Translations under genes and position numbers: made by a program
Notes under the pieces: model-generated
What the model was told of the DNA's origin: nothing
The model's database searches: none
What the model saw: only the letters and a program-made list of their open reading frames with translations
Assembly: GCA_040219275.1 (NCBI GenBank)
Contig: JAVJSU010000055.1
Location: 1 to 34,881, forward strand
Source: JAVJSU01 sp040219275
GTDB lineage: Bacteria > Chloroflexota > Anaerolineae > Aggregatilineales > Phototrophicaceae
DNA: 34,881 bases
Direction of reading: 5' to 3'
Shown here: positions 25,997 to 34,805 of the stretch, piece after piece
How positions within the stretch are numbered: the first letter of the stretch is position 1
Layout: each line of letters begins with the position of its first letter

Positions 25997-26830
25997 CTAA
26001 GCCTTAACTGCCCCTGCCGTCAAACCCTTAACAAGAAAACGCTGAACATAGATTGCAACGGCTAATACAGGAAAGATCGCCATAACACCTGTTGCGCCCA
26101 TTTGCCCGAAGTAGGTACCACGATCACTCGTCATACCTGAAATCACAACGGGTAAAGTCTTCGACTGCTCTGTAAATGTTAGGATCAATGCAAATTGAAA
26201 TTCATTCCATGCCAATAACATGCAGAAAATGAGCGATGCGACTAAGGCAGGTAAAGACAACGGAAGGATGATACGGCTGTATAGTTGCCATGCGTTACAT
26301 CCATCAATTAGTCCTGCGTCCTCAATTTCACTCGGGATTTCTTCAAAGAAGCCAGTCAGCAACCAGATGTTGAACGGCATATTGAAGGCTGTATAAATAA
26401 CGATAAGACCCCATAAATTATCCAGTAGTCCGACCCGGCGGAACATAATAAACATGGGAATAGCAAGAATGATGCCAGGGAGCATACGGATTGACAAAAT
26501 ACCATAAAGCAAAATTTGCTTACCACGAAATCTAAAGCGTGCCAAGCCATAAGCGGCTAACGATGCAAGAAAGACAGAAACTGGTGCGGAGATGACCATA
26601 ATCACCAAACTGTTGCGTAATGCGGGCAAGATTCCCCGATCATTAATTGCATCCGCATAATTTTGTAATGTAGGAGGATTCGGAATGTAGGTCGGTGGTC
26701 GTGTGAAAAGCTGGCTACTTGTCTTCAAAGATACGCTCAGTGTCCAAAAGATTGGAAACACGACCCAGAAGAGACAAATTAACACGATTAACCATGTGAT
26801 GCCGATTCTAAATAGCCTGGTCATTGTCAT
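25997..26830 (-). CDS. sugar ABC transporter permease (MalG type)
   Basis: From ATG 26830 (AGGA 8 bases upstream, 10 bases after the previous stop) the product has 277 residues with six membrane segments, starting WLIVLICLFWVVFPIFWTL. A longer frame would start inside the previous gene and gives an extra non-membrane leader, so I reject it. The cytoplasmic loop EIPSEIEDAGLIDGCNAWQL near 175-195 contacts the ATPase subunit. The ending FLVKGLTAGAVKA is typical. Unlike its operon A counterpart it has no added N-terminal domain. Confidence 0.93.
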   Translation of the reverse strand: MTMTRLFRIGITWLIVLICLFWVVFPIFWTLSVSLKTSSQLFTRPPTYIPNPPTLQNYADAINDRGILPALRNSLVIMVISAPVSVFLASLAAYGLARFRFRGKQILLYGILSIRMLPGIILAIPMFIMFRRVGLLDNLWGLIVIYTAFNMPFNIWLLTGFFEEIPSEIEDAGLIDGCNAWQLYSRIILPLSLPALVASLIFCMLLAWNEFQFALILTFTEQSKTLPVVISGMTSDRGTYFGQMGATGVMAIFPVLAVAIYVQRFLVKGLTAGAVKA

Positions 26831-26840
26831 GGATTTGTCC

Positions 26841-27770
26841 TTATGCCTCGGCTTCGCGCCGTAATAAGCGTGTATAGATATAGGTGATGACAAGAATCAC
26901 CAGCAGAAACGCAAACGCCACTGCCGCCGCACGTCCCATCCTGAAATAATAAAAAGCATAGCGATAGTTGTAATACATAATCGTGGACGTTGAACTGCCG
27001 GGACCACCGCTTGTCAATACAAATACTTGATCAAAAGAGCGCAACGCGTCCATTGTTCGAATAACCAGAACCACCATGATTGGGAACTTCAGCAATGGGA
27101 GGGTTATCCTTAGAAATTTTTGCCACGCGGTCGCACCATCAATGCTTGCCGCTTCCATCAACTCTTCAGGAATATTTTGTAGACCTGCCAACAAAATCAA
27201 CATCACGAATGGAGTTGCCAGCCAGACATCCGCAATAACGACCATTGCACGAGCAGAGACTGCATCTGCCCCCCAAGGAACAGCATCAAGCCCTAAACTT
27301 GTAATAAAATGATTGACCGGACCGTATGTGGTGTCGAACAATAAGCGCCACATCCATGCGGAAACAACACCAGAAAGCATAATCGGAACAAGGAAGATGC
27401 CTCGAAGTAGATTCCGCATCCAACCCAAAATACTTGAGTTTAATAATAGTGCCAGCCCCATGCCCAAAAAGACTTCAATCGTAACGACGATGAGGGTGAA
27501 AAGTAATGTCCATTGAACGGATTGAATCATTTGCTCATCACCGGCGATGGCAGTGTAATTATCTAGTCCGATAAAATCCACGCCGAGCTGTGGTGCATTT
27601 AGTTGATAGCGAAAAAAGCTAATATAGAACGAATAAAGAATGGGCAAGATCACGACTGAAAGTAGAATAAGAAGTGCAGGTGACATGAAAAGGTACGGCG
27701 TATAGTTAACCTTTTTACGTTGTGGAGTTGGTGCGGGTGATGTATCGACGATCACCTTTGAGGCTTCCAT
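26841..27770 (-). CDS. sugar ABC transporter permease (MalF type)
   Basis: The start at ATG 27770 has GGAG 6 bases upstream and gives 309 residues. The longer frame would need TTG. A Pro-rich cytoplasmic tail is followed by PYLFMSPALLILLSVVILP and five more membrane segments. The ATPase loop reads EELMEAASIDGATAWQKFLR. It pairs with the MalG-type protein encoded next. No ATPase gene is present in the operon. Confidence 0.93.
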   Translation of the reverse strand: MEASKVIVDTSPAPTPQRKKVNYTPYLFMSPALLILLSVVILPILYSFYISFFRYQLNAPQLGVDFIGLDNYTAIAGDEQMIQSVQWTLLFTLIVVTIEVFLGMGLALLLNSSILGWMRNLLRGIFLVPIMLSGVVSAWMWRLLFDTTYGPVNHFITSLGLDAVPWGADAVSARAMVVIADVWLATPFVMLILLAGLQNIPEELMEAASIDGATAWQKFLRITLPLLKFPIMVVLVIRTMDALRSFDQVFVLTSGGPGSSTSTIMYYNYRYAFYYFRMGRAAAVAFAFLLVILVITYIYTRLLRREAEA

Positions 27771-27824
27771 AAAAGCTCCGATAAAACTATTTACATCCAA
27801 AGGTATAAATTATGTTCAATTCCT

Positions 27825-27853
27825 GGGAAGTTAACCTTTGCGAGTCAACTCCC
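27825..27853 (-). terminator. intercistronic stem-loop after the second binding-protein gene
   Basis: On the minus strand GGGAGTTGAC can pair with GTTAACTTCCC with one bulged base and one G-U pair, over an 8-base loop. There is no T-tract after it, so it is more likely an mRNA-stabilising hairpin than a terminator. It sits at the same place in the gene order as the hairpin at 10614. Confidence 0.5.
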
Positions 27854-27882
27854 CAAAAACCAAATTTCTATTCAGCGATCAA

Positions 27883-29274
27883 CTACCCGTAAATCCCTGC
27901 ATCCTGTAACAGATTTGTCCATTCACTATCAATGCTTTCTAGTGCCTCTTCTGGATCAATTTCACCTAGAAGCACACGGCTAATCTGTGTCGCCATATAA
28001 TCCTGAACCTGTTGGCTGATTGGTGCCGCATCTACGTCCGCAGTGATCGTACCAACCCCAAATGCCTGTGCTTGCATCGGATAATGTTCTGTGGTCGGTG
28101 TGGGTTCCAATGAGTCGTAAGTTGATTGACGGGTTGGGGCAATATCTGTAGGTACACGCGCTAACTCGCCGGCACGGCTTGTGATCTGGGCAAGCACTTG
28201 ATAAGCACCTTCCACATCATCAGAAAACGAGGAAACGGCAGAGGTCCAACCACCGAGAATTGAGCGATTGACTATAGTACCGTCAATGTCATAGCCCGTT
28301 GGCAGTGCATACCCTACATTTCCAACTACTGTGGACGCTCCAGATGTACTTTCGGAAGACTGAGCGATAGACCCAAATGAATTCCATTCATCGAACATTA
28401 AGGCACGTCCGTCAAGGAACGATGTGTTTGCTCGATCCCACTCGTAAGTCGTCACATCTTCAGGTGCAAATTCATGCATTGCCAGATAGTCTTGTAGTGA
28501 ACGTAACCCTGCTTCGTTATTCATATTGGGGTGATTGTTCTCGTCTAACCAGCCACCACCGAGTGCGGACATACGGATACCCCACCACCAAATTGAACCT
28601 GCACGCTCACTCCAATTGGTAAAACCGTAGTCAATCGGCGAATCTGGATTCATGCTACGCGTGAAGTACCGCGCTACTTCCAACTGTTGTTCAACGGTTT
28701 GTGGTACAACAAGCTCATTTCCGGTTGCCGCCAGATATGCCGCCTGAACATCGGGATCTTCAAAAATATCTTTACGATAGAAGAACAAGAAGGTATCTGC
28801 CTGGAATGGTAGGCTATAGACTTCATCTTGCCCCCAATTATAGGCTGTAAGAATTGCCGGAATAAAGTCATCAATGTTGATGTTAGCGTCCGCATCAACA
28901 TATTGTTGAAGCGATGCAAGATAGCCCGGTGCGAACCAATCTTTCATAAATAGAAACGGTGCGATTACAGCATCGAACGAGCCGCCGCCAGATACAAAAT
29001 CAGCGGCAACGCGGGTACGCCATTCCGAGGATGCCTGCACATCAACTGTGATGCCTGTCTGTTCAAGGATGAGATCCGACGCTAATGCAATTCCCTCCGA
29101 CCGTTGTCCCTCCGAGGTTGCAATCGTAATGACCCTTGATTGCTTCCACTTTGCAACCGGGTTACCGAAATTTTCTGCCAGAACCGGTGAACCCCATACG
29201 ACTAAAGGTACGGTACTCGCGGCACCTGCTATCTTCAAGAAATCACGACGACTAAATTTTTTTGTTCCCATCAT
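27883..29274 (-). CDS. Tat-exported sugar-binding protein of an ABC transporter
   Basis: ATG 29274 follows AGGAG at 4-5 bases. The product has 463 residues. A twin-arginine signal is clear: KFSRRDFLKIAGAAST, a hydrophobic stretch, then SPVLAEN. The mature domain has the family 1 solute-binding pattern, with WGQDEVYSLPFQADTFLFFY, YRKDIFEDPDVQAAYL and GWTSAVSSFSDDVEGAYQVL. Export in folded form through Tat differs from the Sec-type binding protein of operon A. The neighbouring permeases are its partners. The ligand is probably a beta-linked oligosaccharide, judged only from the downstream enzymes. Confidence 0.92.
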   Translation of the reverse strand: MMGTKKFSRRDFLKIAGAASTVPLVVWGSPVLAENFGNPVAKWKQSRVITIATSEGQRSEGIALASDLILEQTGITVDVQASSEWRTRVAADFVSGGGSFDAVIAPFLFMKDWFAPGYLASLQQYVDADANINIDDFIPAILTAYNWGQDEVYSLPFQADTFLFFYRKDIFEDPDVQAAYLAATGNELVVPQTVEQQLEVARYFTRSMNPDSPIDYGFTNWSERAGSIWWWGIRMSALGGGWLDENNHPNMNNEAGLRSLQDYLAMHEFAPEDVTTYEWDRANTSFLDGRALMFDEWNSFGSIAQSSESTSGASTVVGNVGYALPTGYDIDGTIVNRSILGGWTSAVSSFSDDVEGAYQVLAQITSRAGELARVPTDIAPTRQSTYDSLEPTPTTEHYPMQAQAFGVGTITADVDAAPISQQVQDYMATQISRVLLGEIDPEEALESIDSEWTNLLQDAGIYG

Positions 29275-29347
29275 AAATCTCCTAATCAAAATATAGATTT
29301 CGTACGATATTGGCTAAGGGTTTAAAATAAATTCCCTCCTTATCAAC

Positions 29348-30367
29348 TCAATGAATTAGTGTACCGGGTGAACAGCCACATGACTCACGAATAACGAGGT
29401 TGTTTGACACTTCAATCTTGATGGGTGTGAGCGCCTCACCATTGAGAAGGTCTAATAGACGACGTGCCGCCAGTTGACCGATCTTATCTTTTTGAATATT
29501 GATCGTGGTTAATGTCGGCGTAGTGGTTTCCGACCATGAGATATTGTCGTAGCCGATAATGGCAAGATCGTCTGGTATGCTAAGACCCATACCTTGCGCC
29601 GCTTGCATAACCCCTATAGCCACCGGGTCATTCGCCGCAAAAACTGCGGTAACTGGTTCGTCAACTTGCTTTATTTCTTCAAACGCCGCGATGCCATTGT
29701 CAATGAGCAGATTAGACTGATGAGAAATAATCGGACGCAGATCATAATTACTCATTGCCTCCCTGTATCCCTGAAGACGCTCATATACAGGTGACCAGTC
29801 ATTCGGTCCGTTCACAAACGCAATGTTCTTGTGTCCATGCTTAATCAGATGTTCTGTAGCCGCATATCCCCCACTTCGATTTGCAGAGGTCACCGCATCT
29901 AGCGAGTCGTCCATTAAGTGATTGGCAACTAACACTGTAGGTGTATCCATTGACAATAGCGTTGTCATCACACGGTCACTAAGCTCACAACCGGTGATGA
30001 ACATACCATCCAGTCGACGTGTATCAAGACCCGGAGGTAACCACAAATCACGGGACGAATCATCGTCAATGGTGATAGCAACAAGGTGATAACCATGTTG
30101 CTCAAGCTCACGTTCCACACCCACCATCATCGCATCATAAAAAGTATTTTCTTCACCAAGTAATCTGCGCCTAATAACAAATGCGATTGCATAAGTTTTG
30201 GAGGATGCAAGATTGCTAGCGGCTGGGTTCGGCGTAAAACGTAAATCATTGACCATTTGCAAAACTAGTTGACGAGTCTTTTCAGCAACACCCGGTTTTC
30301 CGTTCAGCACACGGCTCACAGTGGCAGTAGAAATATTCAGTTGATCAGCAATTTCTTTGATCGTCAT
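29348..30367 (-). CDS. LacI-family transcriptional regulator (operon B)
   Basis: The start at ATG 30367 places AGG 9 bases upstream and gives 339 residues. ATG 30373 is possible. The DNA-binding part reads MTIKEIADQLNISTATVSRV then LNGKPGVAEKTRQLV and the hinge FTPNPAASNLAS. The effector domain contains GMFITGCELSDRVMTTLL, IAFVNGPNDWSPVYERLQGY, VFAANDPVAIGVMQAAQGMG and IIGYDNISWSETTTPTLTTI. The ending is VIRESCGCSPG. It is read leftward and may be the first gene of the operon B transcript, 73 bases before the binding-protein gene. It probably binds the two sites at 30497-30532, which lie over the divergent beta-mannosidase promoter. Confidence 0.93.
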   Translation of the reverse strand: MTIKEIADQLNISTATVSRVLNGKPGVAEKTRQLVLQMVNDLRFTPNPAASNLASSKTYAIAFVIRRRLLGEENTFYDAMMVGVERELEQHGYHLVAITIDDDSSRDLWLPPGLDTRRLDGMFITGCELSDRVMTTLLSMDTPTVLVANHLMDDSLDAVTSANRSGGYAATEHLIKHGHKNIAFVNGPNDWSPVYERLQGYREAMSNYDLRPIISHQSNLLIDNGIAAFEEIKQVDEPVTAVFAANDPVAIGVMQAAQGMGLSIPDDLAIIGYDNISWSETTTPTLTTINIQKDKIGQLAARRLLDLLNGEALTPIKIEVSNNLVIRESCGCSPGTLIH

Positions 30368-30461
30368 GGACATGTACCTATGCTCAGCTTTGCTTGTATA
30401 TGACAATCAGTTTACCCGATTTGCTGTTGAAATTTTCGATACTTTTCATAGTTATTTTTTT

Positions 30462-30490
30462 GATATATTCACTTTGTTACAAACTTGCAA
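30462..30490 (-). promoter_or_regulatory. promoter of the operon B regulator
   Basis: On the minus strand TTGCAA (30490-30485) is followed after 17 bases by TATATC (30467-30462). The distance to the regulator start is about 95 bases. The operators at 30497-30532 lie just upstream of the -35 box. Confidence 0.5.
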
Positions 30491-30496
30491 AAAAAA

Positions 30497-30533
30497 TGTA
30501 TGCGTTTACAATAAAGTTACATCGGTTTACATT
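30497..30533 (+). promoter_or_regulatory. beta-mannosidase promoter overlapped by two LacI-type operators
   Basis: Operator 1, TGTATGCGTTTACA (30497-30510), is a near-perfect dyad with central CG. Operator 2, TTACATCGGTTTACAT (30517-30532), is a weaker copy 20 bases on. The -35 box TTTACA (30505-30510) and the -10 box TACATT (30528-30533), spaced 17 bases, sit inside the two operators, so a bound LacI protein would shut the promoter off. Confidence 0.6.
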
Positions 30534-30575
30534 ATCTGTCAAGGAACTCGGTTTTAGCAGAAAACGAGAGGTATT

Positions 30576-33131
30576 ATGAAACTAAATAGTCTATGGAAAA
30601 TGCTGGATTTTGGTGAAGAAACAATAGACGTTTCACACTTTTGCTCATTAAATTACGACGACTCCCACTGGATCTCTGCAAACGTACCTGGTGATATACA
30701 TAGTAGTTTGTTAGCAACCGAACGAATTCCTGATCCATTTTATGACTCTCAGGTAGACCAGGTTCAGTGGGTTGAAGCTCGTACGTGGATCTTTCGCAAA
30801 CGGTTCCCAGCAATCAAAGAAGTAACTCCAGAGACACGCTATTTTTTGCGATTCAACGGACTTGATCTATTTGCTAACGTGTATCTAAATGGCATTGAGC
30901 TTGGTGAGCACGCCAATATGTTTCGACCGGCGGAATTTGATGTTACACAAACATTGCATACCGATCAGGACAATCTCATTATTGTTAAATTTGATCCACT
31001 TCGATCACGCGTTGCAGAGGAAGAATTATCACCGCAGATGCCAGAATATGATTCCCAAACGCGTGTTCAGGTACGGAAGGCACAGGCGCAATTCATGTGG
31101 GATCATACGCCAACCTGCCTGATGGTTGGTATCTGGCAGGATGTGTTACTAGAACAATTTGAAGGTGCACGCCTAAAATCACCGCATTTTCGTATATTAA
31201 GCCTCGACAAAAATCAGGCAGTGGTTGGTATAGATGCACCCATTGATCAGTGGATGAACCATCCTGAGTTACAGGTAGATGTTCGTATGGAGCTTCAACC
31301 GAAATTCTCGCATCTCATGCCTAATGTAAAACAAACATTTACTAGCACAACCACCGTTGAAAATGGAATTGCGCGAACTGTCATGGTCATTCCACATCCG
31401 GTTTGCTGGTATCCAAATGGTTATGGTGAATCCGCATTATACGACCTCAATGTGACCTTACGTACCGATAATCGCGTGGTTGATAGTTTCGTCGATACAG
31501 TAGGAATTCGTACGATACGGATAGATCAATCACCTGACCCTGATGAAGTCGGATGTACCAATTTTACCTTTGTCGTTAACGATGTTCCGATCTTTGCGAA
31601 AGGTGCGAATTGGGTGCCAACCGACCTGTTTAATGGGCGTGTCGAAGAGGAGGATTATCGTGAATGGTTACTTCTTCTCAAAGAAGCACACGGCAACATG
31701 CTCAGAATTTGGGGTGGTGGACAATATGAGCCAGAATCATTTTACCGAATTGCAGATGAATTAGGGATTTTGATCTGGCACGATTTCATGTTCTCTGGTG
31801 CGAGTTATCCAGAAAATCGCCCGGACTTTTACGAAGAGGTCCGTAAAGAAGCGGAATATCAGGTCACACGTCTACGAAATCGCCCTTCAATGGCAATCTG
31901 GTGTGGCAATAACGAATTAGACTGGCATCTGGATGAAATTCAATGGGATCAACCGGGAGCTTATTATCCGGGCAAAAATATTATGCACAAGTTGCTTCCA
32001 CAAATCGTGAATGAACTTGATCCTGATTGCTTTTACTGGCCCAGTTCACCCTATGGTGGAAATGACCATAATGGTAGTCAAGCAGGTGACAAACACAACT
32101 GGCAAACATGGCACGCTATCGTTGACCGTCAATTTGGAGAGAAACCAAAAAGCATCACAGAGTTTGAAGATCAGGCAAGTGCCGTAAGCTATTGGCATCT
32201 AGGAACAGATCAAGGGCGCTTCATATCAGAGTTCGGTATTCACGGTTCTCCCATCATGGAAACGTTGCGGCGAAACATTCCAGAAAAGGGCTTAATCTAT
32301 AACTCACCGGAAATGATCTTCCGGAATAGAAATATCATCAAGGATCGTGGCGATCTTATGATGCAGGCACATATTGGCATACCCACCTCATTGGACGATT
32401 ATATTGACTACTCAATGATGGTCCAAGCAGAGGGTTTGAAATATGGATTAGAGCACTATCGTCGGCGCAAGTTTCATTGCTCAGGGGCGCTATTCTGGCA
32501 GTGGAATGATAATTGGCCGAGTATTACGTGGTCTGTACTTGATTATTATCGTTTTCCGAAAGCAGGTTACTTTTTTGTTAAGCGAGCGTTTGCTCCTGTG
32601 ATGTTGTCTGTTAAAAAACTTGCTGAACATAAGTATACCATCTGGGGAACGAACGATACGCTTGCAGATGTTATTGATACGCTTACGTGGACATATATGA
32701 CATTTGATGGCGAAATCCACCATAAAAACAGCACTCAAATATCAATTACCGCCAACACATCGTGTCCACTAATTAATCTTGATAACAGCATGTTTGAAAA
32801 TGCTCAACCTGAACGTGAATTGCTATGGTTACACAGTGAAGCAGGACTATTTCCCGATAATCGCTATTTCCTTGCAGGGGAATTACGTGATCTTAAACGG
32901 GAAAAACCAGAGGTACAGATGTCGGTAGAAACCCAGAGTGAAAAATTGTGCGTTTCACTTCGCGCTAATGCAAAATATGCTTATTTTGTAAACGTACTTG
33001 TGCCGGTTGGAGGTGTACATTATTCGGATAATTGGATAGATCTGTGTCCAAATGAAACCCGAGTAATTGAGATTTGGCATAAGGATGGCAAACCTTTGTT
33101 ACCGGAGTCAATCCAACTTCGGTGGCGTTAA
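30576..33131 (+). CDS. GH2 beta-mannosidase
   Basis: The 851-residue protein matches bacterial beta-mannosidases in length and motifs. The N-terminal sugar-binding domain contains ANVPGDIHSSLLATERIPDP and FANVYLNGIELGEHANMFRP. The barrel shows AKGANWVPTDLF and LRIWGGGQYEPESFY. The acid/base motif AIWCGNNELDWH gives E447, and FISEFGIHGSP gives the nucleophile E552. It removes terminal beta-mannose from manno-oligosaccharides. No signal peptide is present, so it acts on imported material. AGAGG precedes the ATG. It is divergent from operon B and behind a promoter covered by LacI-type operators. The epimerase gene follows 68 bases later. Confidence 0.93.
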   Translation: MKLNSLWKMLDFGEETIDVSHFCSLNYDDSHWISANVPGDIHSSLLATERIPDPFYDSQVDQVQWVEARTWIFRKRFPAIKEVTPETRYFLRFNGLDLFANVYLNGIELGEHANMFRPAEFDVTQTLHTDQDNLIIVKFDPLRSRVAEEELSPQMPEYDSQTRVQVRKAQAQFMWDHTPTCLMVGIWQDVLLEQFEGARLKSPHFRILSLDKNQAVVGIDAPIDQWMNHPELQVDVRMELQPKFSHLMPNVKQTFTSTTTVENGIARTVMVIPHPVCWYPNGYGESALYDLNVTLRTDNRVVDSFVDTVGIRTIRIDQSPDPDEVGCTNFTFVVNDVPIFAKGANWVPTDLFNGRVEEEDYREWLLLLKEAHGNMLRIWGGGQYEPESFYRIADELGILIWHDFMFSGASYPENRPDFYEEVRKEAEYQVTRLRNRPSMAIWCGNNELDWHLDEIQWDQPGAYYPGKNIMHKLLPQIVNELDPDCFYWPSSPYGGNDHNGSQAGDKHNWQTWHAIVDRQFGEKPKSITEFEDQASAVSYWHLGTDQGRFISEFGIHGSPIMETLRRNIPEKGLIYNSPEMIFRNRNIIKDRGDLMMQAHIGIPTSLDDYIDYSMMVQAEGLKYGLEHYRRRKFHCSGALFWQWNDNWPSITWSVLDYYRFPKAGYFFVKRAFAPVMLSVKKLAEHKYTIWGTNDTLADVIDTLTWTYMTFDGEIHHKNSTQISITANTSCPLINLDNSMFENAQPERELLWLHSEAGLFPDNRYFLAGELRDLKREKPEVQMSVETQSEKLCVSLRANAKYAYFVNVLVPVGGVHYSDNWIDLCPNETRVIEIWHKDGKPLLPESIQLRWR

Positions 33132-33199
33132 ATGGAGATCTACAGTGATTAACTAGTTATACAATCTAAACTTTCACAACAAATATTTCGAGATGTAAA

Positions 33200-34486
33200 A
33201 TGCCAATCTTAGAACAAGACATTCGCATGTATCAAAACCAGATTCAACACCATTTCCTCAATGCTCTCGTCCCATTTTGGTCAGAACGCGCTCTTGATGA
33301 GAATTCAGGAGGATTCCTGACAAATTTCGATGCAGACGGCGTGACGCTTCCAACTCCTGAGAAATATCTCAATACGCAAGCGCGACTGATATGGTGGTTT
33401 TCATCATTATACGAAAAATTCCCGGAGCAAACGGAGTTCGCAGAGTATGCCTCGCAAGGAGTAACCTTCTTGATCAATCATCTTTGGGATCCGGAATCAG
33501 GAGGCTGGTTCTGGAAAGTATCAAAGGAGGGAACACCGATTGTTGATGCGAAAATTGTATACGGTCAAAGTTTTGCGATTTACGCGTTAAGCCAATACTT
33601 TCTAGCTACACAAGACGCAAGGGGTCTCGATTATGCTATTCAAACCTATGACTTGTTGCAGAAACATTGTCTTGATCAAACATATGGTGGTTATCATGAA
33701 AACCTGAAACACGATTGGTCGCTTGCAGATAACGGCTTTGCCGGTGGTGATCGAAAAACGCTCGATACCCACATGCATCTTATGGAAGCATTTACGGTAT
33801 TGTATCAGGCATCTCACGAGAAGCGTCATTACGCAAGTCTGATTGAGCTTATTAATCTTATCGTAGAGAAAATGGTGGATCCAGCAACAGGATGTGGCCG
33901 CAATCAATTCCTTACAAGTTTCGAACCGATACCTGCGATTGCGATCCAACACACGTGGAACGCAGAGCGCGCGGGTGATGTCCCGGCTGTGCCCACTGAT
34001 ACAACGTCGTTCGGACATAATGTCGAACTTGCGTGGCTCATGCGACGCGCCTTGCAGGTTGCTGAGGTAGATCAACATCCTTACTATCCAATTATGGAGA
34101 AATTGTATAAACATGCTTTGCAATATGGCATCGACGAGGCATATGGAGGCATCTACAGAGATGGGACATCAAGTGGAGAAGTTCTGGTGGATGAGAAAGA
34201 ATTCTGGCAGAATGCAGAATCCTTAGTCGGTTTTCTCGATGCGTATGAAGTCTTCAACGACAAACTTTTCTGGGATGCATTCGTCAATATTTGGACGTTT
34301 GTCGATAATTTTATGATTAATCATATAATCGGTGAATGGTACACTCTATTAAATCGAGAGGGTGAACCGCTTGATAGGAATCTTGGCAATCCCTGGAAGG
34401 TTGCCTATCATACAGGCAGATCAATGCTCGAGTGTGTCCAGAGACTTGATTATCTTGCAGAACAAGCCTCTAAGGAGAAACAATAG
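33200..34486 (+). CDS. AGE-family sugar 2-epimerase (cellobiose/mannobiose 2-epimerase-like)
   Basis: The 428 residues form the (alpha/alpha)6 barrel of the N-acylglucosamine 2-epimerase family. The His and Glu positions of cellobiose-2-epimerase-type enzymes are all visible: TLDTHMHLMEAFT (H191, H193, E196), FGHNVELAWL (H273, E276) and WKVAYHTGRSM (His near 407). Enzymes of this type convert the reducing glucose or mannose of beta-1,4 disaccharides into its C2 epimer. Directly after a beta-mannosidase, a mannobiose or mannosylglucose pathway is plausible. The ribosome binding site is weak (GAGATG). There is no signal peptide. Confidence 0.88.
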   Translation: MPILEQDIRMYQNQIQHHFLNALVPFWSERALDENSGGFLTNFDADGVTLPTPEKYLNTQARLIWWFSSLYEKFPEQTEFAEYASQGVTFLINHLWDPESGGWFWKVSKEGTPIVDAKIVYGQSFAIYALSQYFLATQDARGLDYAIQTYDLLQKHCLDQTYGGYHENLKHDWSLADNGFAGGDRKTLDTHMHLMEAFTVLYQASHEKRHYASLIELINLIVEKMVDPATGCGRNQFLTSFEPIPAIAIQHTWNAERAGDVPAVPTDTTSFGHNVELAWLMRRALQVAEVDQHPYYPIMEKLYKHALQYGIDEAYGGIYRDGTSSGEVLVDEKEFWQNAESLVGFLDAYEVFNDKLFWDAFVNIWTFVDNFMINHIIGEWYTLLNREGEPLDRNLGNPWKVAYHTGRSMLECVQRLDYLAEQASKEKQ

Positions 34487-34489
34487 CCT

Positions 34490-34509
34490 GGCTGATTAAA
34501 CTAACAGCC
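34490..34509 (+). terminator. weak hairpin after the epimerase gene
   Basis: GGCTG and CAGCC, with an inner TTA/TAA, can form a short stem 3 bases after the stop codon. It is followed by a mildly T-rich stretch. It is too weak to be sure of. Confidence 0.3.
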
Positions 34510-34557
34510 TTGAATGTTTCTGTATATTAGCAAAAAATGTAAATCGTCAGCGGCAGA

Positions 34558-34761
34558 TTGATCGAACGCAAACGTCAGCCACGCACGACACAATCGGGTC
34601 CTCGTCATCGCTTTGCGCCGAAGCAACTTGGGCAATGCTTTGACACGCCTCAACCGGATGCCATCTGGTTGACCCACATCACCTATATTCCTACCCAAGA
34701 AGGCTACTTGTATGTGGCGAGTGTGATGGATTTATATAACCAATGGTGCGGATTTTGGTAG
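34558..34761 (+). pseudogene. IS3-family transposase (OrfB) fragment
   Basis: The frame reads RFAPKQLGQCFDTPQPDAIW then LTHITYIPTQEGYLYVASVM and DLYNQWCGFW, matching the start of the rve integrase core of IS3/IS150-type transposases. The first catalytic Asp, normally in a TDITYI-type motif, is His here (LTHITYI). Both ends are missing, and the coding sequence stops a few bases before the IS1-like left end. The IS1-like element therefore probably inserted into and truncated it. Confidence 0.8.
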
Positions 34762-34770
34762 TGGTTAAAA

Positions 34771-34805
34771 GGTAAGTGGTGAGAGTGATTTGATACACTT
34801 ACCGC
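34771..34805 (+). repeat. candidate left inverted repeat of an IS1-like element
   Basis: GGTAAGTGGTGAGAGTGATT lies directly before the IS1-type reading frame, at the distance expected of a left terminal repeat. It resembles the minus-strand sequence at 405-426. Confidence 0.45.

Noticed and set aside
26831..26893. Longer N-terminus for the MalG-type permease of operon B
   Set aside because: It overlaps the previous permease gene by 53 bases and adds a leader unlike the family. ATG 26830 has a good ribosome binding site.
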